Shown here: piece by piece, positions 1 to 7,200 of the stretch
How the letters are laid out: each line of letters begins with the position of its first letter
Numbering within the stretch: the stretch's first letter is position 1
DNA from: Anaerolineae bacterium
GTDB taxonomy: Bacteria; Chloroflexota; Anaerolineae; Aggregatilineales; UBA2796
DNA length: 33,942 nt
Direction: 5' to 3'
NCBI GenBank assembly: GCA_019637555.1
Contig: JAHBVK010000061.1
Span: 1 to 33,942 of the forward strand
The notes under the pieces: model-generated
What the model was told of the DNA's origin: nothing
The model's database searches: none
The model's input: the letters and a program-made list of their open reading frames with translations, nothing else
Made by a program: the position numbers and the translations under genes

Positions 1-38
1 ATTTCTGATACTCGTTTTTTCAACAGTTCAGCATCCAT
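1..38 (-). CDS. 5' end of an unidentified leftward gene (partial)
   Basis: Reading leftward from an ATG at 36-38 gives M-D-A-E-L-L-K-K-R-V-S-E before the window ends. A GAGGTGA Shine-Dalgarno-like stretch lies a few bases upstream (about 41-48), and a TATAAT -10 box lies at 66-71 on the same strand. That combination supports a real start. Twelve residues are too few to assign a family. It follows the metal permease gene but appears to have its own promoter. Confidence 0.45.
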   Translation of the reverse strand, partial: MDAELLKKRVSE

Positions 39-65
39 AAGTCACCTCTGATCTCGTTGCCTAGA

Positions 66-71
66 ATTATA
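66..71 (-). promoter_or_regulatory. Candidate -10 box for the leftward gene at 1-38
   Basis: The minus strand reads a perfect TATAAT here, 28 bases before the ATG at 38. No good -35 hexamer is visible at the expected spacing, so this is a partial promoter call. Confidence 0.35.
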
Positions 72-111
72 CTACGCACAATCACAGATAGAGATGCAGC
101 GTACAGCATAA

Positions 112-137
112 CCCCTCATCTATTTCGTAGAGAGGGG
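112..137 (-). terminator. Hairpin at the end of the metal-transport operon
   Basis: CCCCTC (112-117) plus TCTA (119-122) pairs with TAGA (128-131) plus GAGGGG (132-137). This makes a 10-bp stem with one bulged A. A second GAGGGG at 144-149 could compete for the same arm. On the minus strand the stem is followed only by TTATG, so it is a weak intrinsic terminator at best. Confidence 0.4.
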
Positions 138-158
138 CACCGTGAGGGGTAAGTTGTT

Positions 159-1268
159 CTATCGTGCCATGACGCCGCGGGCGATGGTGCGTCCCTGATC
201 GGTGAGGGAGAGGTAATCGCCGATGCGCTGCACCCAACCGCGCCGATTCGCCCGCTGGATCACCTGATCGGCGAATGCTTGCTGCCAGTTGAGGTGTTCG
301 GGCAGGTTGCGGATGGCGGTTTCCACTTGAACTTCGGGCGTATCCTCATGGTTGAGCAGATGGACGACCAGCAGTTGCGCGGCAAATTCCCACTTCTGGC
401 GGCGACGGCGCAGCATTCCCGCTAACAAGCCGCGTTCCGGCGCAAAGACCAGCGTCAAGCCGAATTCGATGCCAAGACAAAGCACGATGCAGCCGGAGAT
501 CGACGCATTCCAGATGATCGCCAACTGTGTGCCGCCCATGCATGCGAGGACGCCAATTATCGCCGCGATCAGGATCAGGCGGTTGAGCCGATCCGTGAGC
601 AGATAGGCGGCGGAGGCAGGCACGACCATAAAGGCGACCAGCAGCACCGCGCCCACCGCATCGAAGGAAGTGACGGCGGTGACCGAAACCAAGCCCATCA
701 GCGCGTAGTGCAGCAGCGCAGGCGCAAATCCCAGCGAAGCGGCGAGTCCGGCGTCGAAGGTGGTCAGCTTCAGTTCCTTGTAAAAGACGACCACGAACAG
801 CAGATTGATCACCGTCATCACGATCATGGTGACCAGCGAACGGGCGATCTCCAGATTGCCGAGGGCGATGGTATCGAAGGGAGCAAGCGCCACTTCACCG
901 ACCAGCGCGGTATCCGTATCGATGTGGATGTTGCCGATCAACTTGCTGATCAGGATCACGCCGATGCTAAACAGCGCCGGAAAGACTAATCCGATGCTGG
1001 CATCTTCTTTGACCAGCCCCGTGCGGAGGATCACTTCCGTCAGCCAGACGGTCAGTAGTCCAGTCAGACCAGCGGCGATGATCATCACCAGCGAATCGGT
1101 GGTGTGAAAGATGATAAAGCCAACGACGATACCGAAGACGATACTGTGACTGATCGCGTCACTCATCAGCGAGAGACGGCGCAGGATCAGGAAGGTGCCG
1201 AGCAGCGCGCCGCTGATCGCCACCAGCGAACAAATGGTGATGATGGTTAAGGTGTCATCGAGATACAT
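159..1268 (-). CDS. Metal (Mn/Zn/Fe) ABC transporter permease with C-terminal winged-helix-like tail
   Basis: This is an integral membrane permease of the ZnuB/MntB/TroD (ABC-3) family, one of two consecutive permease genes that would form the translocation channel. The N-terminal region of about 285 residues carries the family's repeated hydrophobic segments, including the early stretch L-L-G-T-F-L-I-L-R-R-L-S-L-M-S-D-A-I-S-H typical of these permeases. Family members are usually about 270-300 residues. This one has 369, and residues from about 290 on are soluble. The tail ends in a helix, turn and wing-like pattern (residues around G-W-V-Q-R-I-G-D-Y-L-S-L-T-D-Q-G-R) that resembles a DtxR/MarR-type winged helix. 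It lies 19 bases downstream of the sister permease, the last gene of the operon. The metal is not determined by sequence. Confidence 0.9.
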   Translation of the reverse strand: MYLDDTLTIITICSLVAISGALLGTFLILRRLSLMSDAISHSIVFGIVVGFIIFHTTDSLVMIIAAGLTGLLTVWLTEVILRTGLVKEDASIGLVFPALFSIGVILISKLIGNIHIDTDTALVGEVALAPFDTIALGNLEIARSLVTMIVMTVINLLFVVVFYKELKLTTFDAGLAASLGFAPALLHYALMGLVSVTAVTSFDAVGAVLLVAFMVVPASAAYLLTDRLNRLILIAAIIGVLACMGGTQLAIIWNASISGCIVLCLGIEFGLTLVFAPERGLLAGMLRRRRQKWEFAAQLLVVHLLNHEDTPEVQVETAIRNLPEHLNWQQAFADQVIQRANRRGWVQRIGDYLSLTDQGRTIARGVMAR

Positions 1269-1287
1269 GAGATTGCTCTACTTCCCG

Positions 1288-2454
1288 CTACTTTCCCAGC
1301 GCTGGAACACCGATGTTCGAGTCCATCGTCGCGCCGTGATGTGATTGTGCTGCCTGCACCGCCGCGTTGTAGCCTTCTGGCGTCAGCGACCATGTGCCGT
1401 TCGGATGTTCAGTGACCAAGCCGCGACTCGCCAGCTTGCGTAATGTCATGGTCATTTTGCCGTTGCCGATCAGACCTGTGGGTGCGGCGTACCCGCGATC
1501 CTTGTGCCGTTCCGCGATGTGCAGCAGATCGCCGAGCACCGACTCCACGCGGATGCTGCTCTGTGCGCGACGCATCCGCAGCCATGCCCAGACCAATCCA
1601 CGCTCGGAACCGAACAGGAATGACAACATGGTGAATGCCGTTAGCGTCAGGATGATCGCGGGTCCGGTGGGGATTTCGCCGATCAAGCTGATCACCGCGC
1701 CGGTGACGCCCGACAGCGCGCCAACGATCACTGCCGCGCCCAACATCACGCCCATGCGGTTGGTCCACTGTCGCGCCGCAGCGCCGGGAGCGATCAGCAT
1801 GGCGGACATCAGCACCACGCCGACGGTCTGCAAGCCGATCATCACCGCGATCACGATCAAGGAGGTCAGCAGAATATCTAGCCCGCGCACCGGAAAGCCT
1901 TGCGTCGCCAGAAAATCAGGATCGAAGGCGAGTACCTTGAACTCTTTGAAGAACAGCAGCGTGATGCCGACAGCGATCACGCCGAGCAGCGCCATCGTCT
2001 GCACGTCGTTCGCCACCAGCGAGGCGGCTCTACCGAACAGATAGCTATCCAAGCCTGCTTGCGCCGATCCCGCGCTGTGCTGCAAGACGCTGAGAATCAG
2101 GTAGCCGACGCCGAAAAATACCGAGAGGATGATGCCCATCGCGGCGTCCTCTTTGATCCGCGTGTTCCGCACGATCACGGTCAGCAGCGCCGCGCCGAGC
2201 CAGCCCGCTATCGCCGCACCGAGCAGTAACACCAGCGGCGATTTGCTCTGACCGGAGATGATGAAGGCGAGGCAGACGCCGGGTAATGCCGCGTGTGAGA
2301 GCGCATCACCGAGCAAGCTCTGACGCCGCAGCAGCGCGAAGCTGCCGAGAATGCCACTGACCGCACCGAGGATCGCCGCGCCGAGCGCGATATTCCGCAG
2401 CGTGTAGTCGAAGAACAGATCGTGCAGGATGGTCAGGAGGTCAAATCCGTTCAT
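1288..2454 (-). CDS. Metal ABC transporter permease, second subunit, also with C-terminal winged-helix-like tail
   Basis: This ABC-3 family permease of 388 residues is paralogous to the next gene downstream. Its core of about 290 residues has the family start (L-G-S-F-A-L-L-R-R-Q-S-L-L-G-D-A-L-S-H-A) and eight or more hydrophobic helices. The C-terminal 90 residues are extra. They include a helix followed by L-R-K-L-A-S-R-G-L-V-T-E and then a wing-like N-G-T-W-S-L-T-P-E-G, the classic look of a winged-helix DNA-binding or metalloregulator domain. The gene starts 8 bases after the ATPase stop, so translation is probably coupled. TroC/TroD systems have two permease genes, but the pair of matching regulatory-looking tails is unusual. 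Confidence 0.9.
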   Translation of the reverse strand: MNGFDLLTILHDLFFDYTLRNIALGAAILGAVSGILGSFALLRRQSLLGDALSHAALPGVCLAFIISGQSKSPLVLLLGAAIAGWLGAALLTVIVRNTRIKEDAAMGIILSVFFGVGYLILSVLQHSAGSAQAGLDSYLFGRAASLVANDVQTMALLGVIAVGITLLFFKEFKVLAFDPDFLATQGFPVRGLDILLTSLIVIAVMIGLQTVGVVLMSAMLIAPGAAARQWTNRMGVMLGAAVIVGALSGVTGAVISLIGEIPTGPAIILTLTAFTMLSFLFGSERGLVWAWLRMRRAQSSIRVESVLGDLLHIAERHKDRGYAAPTGLIGNGKMTMTLRKLASRGLVTEHPNGTWSLTPEGYNAAVQAAQSHHGATMDSNIGVPALGK

Positions 2455-2462
2455 GATTCATC

Positions 2463-3242
2463 TCACTTCCCGATCACTGCCGCTAATTTGCCGTCAATGC
2501 GATCTTGGATGCGTGCGCCGTAAGCCTTGCGTAGATTCTCCGGTGAGAAGGTCGTTGCCATCGCGCCATAAGCGATCAATTCGACGTTGAGGATGGCAAC
2601 GTGATCGAAATACTGCGCCACCGTCTCCAGATCGTGATGCACCACCATGACCGTTTTGCCCTGTCGCTGTAAGTCGCGCATCAGCGAAAGGATCGCTTCT
2701 TCGGTGGTGGCATCAACGCCCACGAACGGCTCATCCATGAAGTAAACCTGCGCATCCTGTGCCAGCGCCCGCGCTAAGAATACGCGCTGCTGCTGTCCGC
2801 CCGAAAGCTGGCTGATCTGACGATCCGCGTAATCGGTCATGCCCACTTTTCGTAGTGCGTCCAATGCCAGATCGAACTCAGCTTTAGCGGGGCGGCGCAC
2901 CCAACCGAGATGCCCGTAGCGTCCCATCGTCACCACGTCGAGCGCGGTGGTAGGGAAATCCCAATCGACGCTGCCGCGCTGGGGCACGTAGCCGACCAGT
3001 TTGCGCTGCTGCGAGTAAGGCTTGCCGAAAATCTTGATCTCGCCCGCTGACGGTTTGACCAAGCCGAGAATGGTCTTGATCAGGGTGCTTTTACCCGCGC
3101 CGTTCGGACCGATCACCGCCGTGAGCGTGCCGGATTTCACGTCGAGATCGATATCCCAGAGCACCGGACTCTCGCGGTAGGCGACGGTTAGATCGTTGAC
3201 CGCGACGGCGGGCGTAGTGGTAGAAGTTGGTGGTGTAGTCAT
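2463..3242 (-). CDS. Metal ABC transporter ATP-binding protein
   Basis: This is the cytoplasmic ATPase that powers metal import (ZnuC/MntB/TroB family, 259 residues, normal length). Visible motifs in order are: Walker A G-P-N-G-A-G-K-S-T (45-53), Q-loop Gln88, ABC signature L-S-G-G-Q-Q-Q-R (146-153), Walker B V-Y-F-M-D-E-P (166-172, catalytic Glu171) and the H-loop His near 203. All catalytic residues are intact. The gene lies upstream of both permeases. A REP-associated transposase separates it from the binding-protein gene. Confidence 0.95.
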   Translation of the reverse strand: MTTPPTSTTTPAVAVNDLTVAYRESPVLWDIDLDVKSGTLTAVIGPNGAGKSTLIKTILGLVKPSAGEIKIFGKPYSQQRKLVGYVPQRGSVDWDFPTTALDVVTMGRYGHLGWVRRPAKAEFDLALDALRKVGMTDYADRQISQLSGGQQQRVFLARALAQDAQVYFMDEPFVGVDATTEEAILSLMRDLQRQGKTVMVVHHDLETVAQYFDHVAILNVELIAYGAMATTFSPENLRKAYGARIQDRIDGKLAAVIGK

Positions 3243-3256
3243 TGTGCTGATTCCTC

Positions 3257-3289
3257 TATACCCGGAGCTGAAGCTCCGGGCTGAAATAG
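3257..3289. repeat. REP palindrome, left flank of the RAYT gene
   Basis: The core CCCGGAGCT-GA-AGCTCCGGG at 3261-3280 is a perfect 9-bp stem with a 2-base loop. It is followed by CTGAAATA. Read on the minus strand it starts TTTCAGCCCGGAGC, which is the right-flank element in opposite orientation. It sits directly downstream of the transposase stop, in the operon junction. Confidence 0.85.
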
Positions 3290-3299
3290 TAAAGTTACG

Positions 3300-3713
3300 C
3301 TAGGTAGTTGGTTCGCCAAATTCAAGACGCGGATTGAGCGTTTTGAGTGTGTGATGTTCTTGTTGTAATTCCACATATTTGATCACCTGTGGTAGGTGCG
3401 ATTCGGAAACGGTGTGAGCGCCATATTCTTCTTGCCATGCAAAAGGCTCGTAGTCATTGGCAAAGTGAGAAGCGACATGTGACGATACACCCTTGATCTG
3501 CCGCATGAATTCAACAACTGAATACTTTGCTGGCATATGGGCGACCAGATGCACATGCTCATCCATGCCATTGATTGCCAGTACCATGCCACCCAATCCT
3601 TCAACTTTGCCTCGTATCGCGTCATAAATCGCTGTGCGATTGTGCTGCGTGATGAAAGGCAATCGCTTCTTGGTCGTCCAAACAAAATGATAGAACAAGC
3701 GCGTAAGTGGCAT
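3300..3713 (-). CDS. REP-associated tyrosine transposase (RAYT, IS200/IS605 Y1 family)
   Basis: This is a single-domain Y1 HUH transposase of 137 residues from the ATG at 3713. I chose that ATG because GGAG lies 6 bases upstream. The longer reading uses a TTG. It contains the HUH motif E-H-V-H-L-V (His53 and His55) and a C-terminal helix with a Tyr (I-K-Y-V-E-L-Q, Tyr113) as the expected nucleophile. The start L-F-Y-H-F-V-W-T-T-K-K-R is typical of the family. Inverted REP palindromes flank the gene at 3257-3289 and 3741-3770, the usual layout of a RAYT with its target repeats. It is inserted co-directionally inside the metal-uptake operon, between the binding-protein and ATPase genes. It appears intact. 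RAYTs are generally regarded as domesticated rather than actively jumping insertion sequences. Confidence 0.9.
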   Translation of the reverse strand: MPLTRLFYHFVWTTKKRLPFITQHNRTAIYDAIRGKVEGLGGMVLAINGMDEHVHLVAHMPAKYSVVEFMRQIKGVSSHVASHFANDYEPFAWQEEYGAHTVSESHLPQVIKYVELQQEHHTLKTLNPRLEFGEPTT

Positions 3714-3740
3714 TATCTTCTCCAACTCGGCAGCACTACT

Positions 3741-3770
3741 GTTTCAGCCCGGAGCTTCAGCTCCGGAATA
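3741..3770. repeat. REP palindrome, right flank of the RAYT gene
   Basis: GTTTCAG precedes the palindrome CCCGGAGCT-TC-AGCTCCGG (3748-3766). The sequence matches the left-flank element when one is reverse-complemented, so the two form an inverted pair around the transposase. It lies between the stop of the binding-protein gene and the RAYT start. Confidence 0.85.
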
Positions 3771-3786
3771 CAGCGTGACATCGACA

Positions 3787-4770
3787 TCACACGCCCGCGA
3801 CCAGCGATGAGTAATCCGCTAAATTATCAGGCAGCGGCGGCATGTTTCCGCCGAGCGCGGTGGTGATGGTGTTGACGTTATGCAGGATCATGCCGATGTA
3901 AGTGCCTTCCAGCGTACCAGCATCGCCCATCGCGTCGCTGAACAGTTCACCGCCGATCTTGACATCCCAGCCCTCATCTCTGACCGCCGCCTGCACCGCT
4001 TCAATGGTGCGCTGCGGCACGCTGGATTCGATGAACATAGCGGGTATTTTCCGCTGTACCACGATGCCGGTTAGGTGGCGAACATCTTCTACGCTTGCCT
4101 CAGCTTCCGTGCTGATGCCCTGTAGCGCCAGCACTTCGATCCCGTAGCGACGCCCGAAATAACGGAAGGCATCGTGCGAGGTGATCATCACCCGCTGCGA
4201 TTCAGGGATCGTCTGGATCGCCGTTTTCACATATTCATCCAGAGTTCGCAGCTTGGCTTGATAGTCGCTGGCACGCTGCTGATATTCAGCCGCGTGGTCA
4301 GGATCGAGCGTCGAGAGTCCGTCTTGGATTCTGCCCACCGCCAGCGACCAGAATGAGACATCGAACCAGATGTGCGGATCGGCAAACTGCGGATAGTTGG
4401 GATCGGTCAGGCGTTGATCGACGGGCACCCCTTCACCAACGGGATAAGTGGGGATGCGTTTGGAGACGCGCTCGAACACATCCGCCATCTTGCCTTCGAG
4501 GTGCAAGCCACCGTAAAAGATGATATCGGCGTCGCCGAGTGTCTTGACATCGCCAGCCGCTGCGCGGTAAAGGTGCGGATCGACACCGGGACCCATCAAG
4601 CCGATGACGCTGACGCGATCTCCGCCCACGACGCGCGCGATGTCGGTGATCATGCCAACGGTAGTGACAACGTTTATCTTGCCTTGTGCCTGTGCTTCAT
4701 TGGCTGCACCTGTACAACCAGACAGCGCCATTAGACAGGCAAGCATTACTATGCTGATCTTGAGTTTCAT
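3787..4770 (-). CDS. Metal ABC transporter substrate-binding lipoprotein (TroA/ZnuA type)
   Basis: This is the extracytoplasmic metal receptor of the ABC importer (cluster A-I, 327 residues). The N-terminus is a lipoprotein signal with lipobox L-S-G-C (Cys19), so the mature protein should be membrane-tethered. Likely metal ligands are His66 (V-D-P-H-L-Y), His133 (A-D-P-H-I-W), His199 (T-S-H-D-A-F) and Asp279 (F-S-D-A-M). A His at the third position is the TroA/ZnuA pattern. Mn-specific PsaA-type proteins have Glu there. There is no His-rich loop. It is the first gene of the leftward operon, preceded by a strong promoter with an embedded dyad. No clear Shine-Dalgarno sequence is seen before the ATG. 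Confidence 0.92.
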   Translation of the reverse strand: MKLKISIVMLACLMALSGCTGAANEAQAQGKINVVTTVGMITDIARVVGGDRVSVIGLMGPGVDPHLYRAAAGDVKTLGDADIIFYGGLHLEGKMADVFERVSKRIPTYPVGEGVPVDQRLTDPNYPQFADPHIWFDVSFWSLAVGRIQDGLSTLDPDHAAEYQQRASDYQAKLRTLDEYVKTAIQTIPESQRVMITSHDAFRYFGRRYGIEVLALQGISTEAEASVEDVRHLTGIVVQRKIPAMFIESSVPQRTIEAVQAAVRDEGWDVKIGGELFSDAMGDAGTLEGTYIGMILHNVNTITTALGGNMPPLPDNLADYSSLVAGV

Positions 4771-4814
4771 GATGATACAGTTCGGAGTCCAGTCAGTGAT
4801 TTAGCTTGGCTTTA

Positions 4815-4842
4815 ATTTTAGGCTGGTCTAAATTTTTGTCAA
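4815..4842 (-). promoter_or_regulatory. Promoter of the metal-uptake operon with embedded metalloregulator-like operator
   Basis: On the minus strand a perfect -35 TTGACA (4837-4842) is followed after 16 bases by TAAAAT (4815-4820). A dyad, TTTAG-N6-CTAAA (4817-4832, minus strand TTTAGACCAGCCTAAA), fills the spacer and overlaps the -10. That position suits a repressor. The TTAG/CTAA half-sites resemble DtxR/MntR/IdeR-family boxes. Assignment to that family is an inference. The dyad ends 47 bases before the binding-protein start codon. Confidence 0.7.
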
Positions 4843-5072
4843 GAGGGTGAACGTACTGAGTTTTTGGCGTCGTGATCAATAAGTAGTCGCTGCAAGCTCA
4901 TGTGCTCTCGGCGCAAAACGAATCGGCAATCATTCTTCTCTCATGGCATCTGCACAAATTCTTAATAACTATTCATTACCTTCTAGCGCAATTCAGCAAA
5001 TGTTGATCTAAGATTACTGAACTCATCAACTTTGTCGTTTTTAACTAAACAACTTACCGCAATGCTCATTAT
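4843..5072. other. Divergent intergenic region before the protease gene
   Basis: This AT-rich stretch lies between the leftward metal operon promoter and the rightward protease gene. I see no open reading frame, tRNA or strong hairpin. A promoter for the protease should lie here, but no convincing -35/-10 pair stands out. Confidence 0.4.
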
Positions 5073-5975
5073 ATGGAGATGTATGCCATAGATTTCCTAA
5101 TACATCCCAACCCGGTGAATGAGAATGATGAACCTCCCGTTCCGGCTGCGCCAGAAACGCCTGCTGAACGTTGGAGGCGGCGCGCGCGGCAAGTGATTGT
5201 CTACGCTAGGAAGGCATTGCCTTTTGCTTCCGGCGTACTGGCGACCTTGGTCGCGCTGCTGCTCTACAGCGCCCTGACCCCCGAACCCGATCAAATCACA
5301 CAGCAAGGGATCGACCAGTCGATTGCCAACGCCATCGCCTCGGTGACGCCAGCGCCCGCCTATTCGCGGCTGGTCTATCAGGTGATCCAACCGTCGTTGG
5401 TGCTGATTCAAGCGCACTTTCCCGTTGGCGCGGAAGGAGACGGCGAGTACGGATTGGGCAGCGGTGTGATCGTCAGTGATGCAGGTGAGATTCTGACTGC
5501 GCTGCATGTCGTCCAAAATGCTGACACGATCGAAGTGACCTTCGCTGACGGCACACAGACATCAGCTCAGATCGCAGCCGCACAGCCGGATATCGATATC
5601 GCGGTGCTTGCGCCCGCGCAGTTGCCGTCGATCCTGATCCCCGCTACGCTCGGCAGTCCGGGCGCGATTGGCGACGAGGCGTACGTCGTCGGCAACCCCT
5701 TCGGCTTGTACGGTTCGATGAGTTCAGGCGTGATCTCCGGCTTTGAACGTTCCTTCACCGATCCGGAGACGGGGCGTTCGCTGTCGGGGCTGATCCAGTT
5801 CGACACGGCGGTAAATCCGGGCAATTCGGGTGGACCGCTGCTCAACCGCGCCGGACAGGTGACAGGGATCGTCACTTCGCTGCTGAATCCGACCAAGCAA
5901 GATGTCTTCATCGGTATTGGCTTCGCGGTACCGATCAGGGCGGCGGGCGGCGCGGCAGGATTACCGCCGTACTAA
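5073..5975 (+). CDS. Membrane-anchored trypsin-like serine protease (HtrA/DegP-like, no PDZ)
   Basis: This S1C-type protease is probably tethered outside the membrane. Residues 1-45 are a Pro/Arg-rich cytoplasmic head and about 49-67 form one transmembrane helix. The protease domain runs from about 100 to 290. The triad is visible: His145 (L-T-A-L-H-V-V), Asp175 (D-I-A-V-L) and Ser252 in G-N-S-G-G-P. The chain stops just after the usual F-A-V-P-I end of the catalytic barrel, so both PDZ domains of canonical HtrA are absent. The start is uncertain: ATG at 5073 and ATG at 5079 are both possible and neither has a strong SD. It is followed by palindromic repeats and then the moxR operon, so it is probably a separate transcription unit. 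Confidence 0.88.
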   Translation: MEMYAIDFLIHPNPVNENDEPPVPAAPETPAERWRRRARQVIVYARKALPFASGVLATLVALLLYSALTPEPDQITQQGIDQSIANAIASVTPAPAYSRLVYQVIQPSLVLIQAHFPVGAEGDGEYGLGSGVIVSDAGEILTALHVVQNADTIEVTFADGTQTSAQIAAAQPDIDIAVLAPAQLPSILIPATLGSPGAIGDEAYVVGNPFGLYGSMSSGVISGFERSFTDPETGRSLSGLIQFDTAVNPGNSGGPLLNRAGQVTGIVTSLLNPTKQDVFIGIGFAVPIRAAGGAAGLPPY

Positions 5976-5980
5976 CGAGA

Positions 5981-6008
5981 AGTGCCGAGTGCTAGGTGCT
6001 GAGTGCTG
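5981..6008 (+). repeat. Degenerate heptamer tandem repeat (4 x 7 bp)
   Basis: Four consecutive 7-base units occur just after the protease stop. They are variants of AGTGCTG (AGTGCCG, AGTGCTA, GGTGCTG, AGTGCTG). The phase is exactly 7. It is reminiscent of the short tandemly repeated heptamers described in filamentous cyanobacteria. A second degenerate heptamer array with different units lies at 16144-16225. Confidence 0.65.
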
Positions 6009-6039
6009 AGAAAATGCAGGTCAGTAAGTCTAGGTAAGA

Positions 6040-6117
6040 GGGTAGGTTACAAACCTACCCCTACGATGACGCACAATACTGATCTCGAACAGGTAGGGGC
6101 AGGTTTCTAACCTGCCC
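6040..6117. repeat. Double palindromic intergenic repeat (GGTAGG/GGCAGG type) before moxR
   Basis: Two hairpins lie back to back: GGGTAGGTT (6040-6048) with AACCTACCC (6052-6060), and GGGCAGGTT (6097-6105) with AACCTGCCC (6109-6117). CCCCTAC (6058-6064) and GTAGGGG (6093-6099) add an outer inverted pairing. A related element lies just after the last gene of the same operon (10303-10372). Confidence 0.8.
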
Positions 6118-6159
6118 AAGCTGAAACAGTTACAGTAATCGAAGCGAAGGGAATGGTAC

Positions 6160-7200
6160 ATGGTTCAAGCGATGACTCCCCCCCAACCAGGCGGAATGCC
6201 GATGGAGCGTGTGCTCTACGAAGTGAAGAAGGTGATCGTCGGGCAGGATCACCTGCTGGAGCGTCTCGTTGTCGCGCTGCTGGCACGCGGTCATATCCTT
6301 GTCGAAGGCGTGCCCGGACTAGCGAAGACGATGGCGATCAAGACTCTGGCGGAATCCATCGGCGGCGATTTCAAACGTATCCAGTTCACGCCCGATCTCG
6401 TCCCCGCCGATCTTGTGGGTACCCGCATCTACAACCAGAAAACGGGTGAGTTCAATACCTCGCTTGGTCCGGTGTTCACCAACCTCCTGCTGGCGGACGA
6501 GATCAATCGTGCGCCCGCCAAAGTGCAAAGTGCACTTCTCGAAGTGATGCAAGAACGGCAGGTGACCATCGGGCGGGAGACGCATAAAGTACCTTCACCC
6601 TTCCTCGTGCTGGCGACGCAAAATCCGATTGAAACTGAGGGCACTTATCCGCTGCCGGAAGCACAAGTGGACCGCTTCATGCTCAAAGTGCTGGTCGGTT
6701 ATCCGACTCCGAGCGAAGAGTTCGTGATCGTGGAGCGCATGACCAGCGCGATTCAGGCAGTTCAGCAAGTGCTGACCACCGATCAACTGCTCGGCTTACA
6801 GAAAGAAGCGGATAAAGTCTACGTCGATCCAGTGTTGATCGAGTATGCGGTGAAGCTGGTCAATGCCACCCGCAAGCCCAAGGATTTCGGCATTAAGGAC
6901 TTGGATCACTACATTACCTTCGGCGCCAGTCCCCGTGCCTCGATCAATATGATCCTCGCGGGCAAGGCGCTGGCGTTCGTACGTGGGCGCGATTATGTGC
7001 TGCCGCAAGATGTGGTCGATATGGCGCTCGATGTGATCCGTCATCGTCTGGTGCTCTCTTACGAGGCGCTCTCCGATAACGTGACGGGCGACGACATTCT
7101 GAACAAGATTCTCAACCGCGTTCAAGTTCCGGTGGTGCCATTACGTGAACAAAACATCAGCGGCGTCCGCGCCAACACAAGCTACCGCGCCAACGCCTAA
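6160..7200 (+). CDS. MoxR-family AAA+ ATPase
   Basis: MoxR ATPases are thought to act as chaperones for complexes with VWA-domain proteins. This protein has 346 residues, normal for the family. Walker A is G-V-P-G-L-A-K-T (50-57). The Walker B and sensor region is L-L-L-A-D-E-I-N-R-A-P (109-119, Asp113 Glu114), followed by the family-typical K-V-Q-S-A-L-L-E-V-M-Q-E. The ATG at 6160 is preceded by AAGGGA at about 6148. It is the first gene of a four-gene operon (moxR, DUF58, VWA, VWA), the standard MoxR/Bat-type cluster. Its 3' end overlaps the DUF58 start. Confidence 0.95.
   Translation: MVQAMTPPQPGGMPMERVLYEVKKVIVGQDHLLERLVVALLARGHILVEGVPGLAKTMAIKTLAESIGGDFKRIQFTPDLVPADLVGTRIYNQKTGEFNTSLGPVFTNLLLADEINRAPAKVQSALLEVMQERQVTIGRETHKVPSPFLVLATQNPIETEGTYPLPEAQVDRFMLKVLVGYPTPSEEFVIVERMTSAIQAVQQVLTTDQLLGLQKEADKVYVDPVLIEYAVKLVNATRKPKDFGIKDLDHYITFGASPRASINMILAGKALAFVRGRDYVLPQDVVDMALDVIRHRLVLSYEALSDNVTGDDILNKILNRVQVPVVPLREQNISGVRANTSYRANA

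Noticed and set aside
5930..5975. Possible frameshift truncating the HtrA-like protease before PDZ domains
   Set aside because: The downstream DNA in other frames does not encode a PDZ domain. Repeats follow immediately, so the short form seems genuine.
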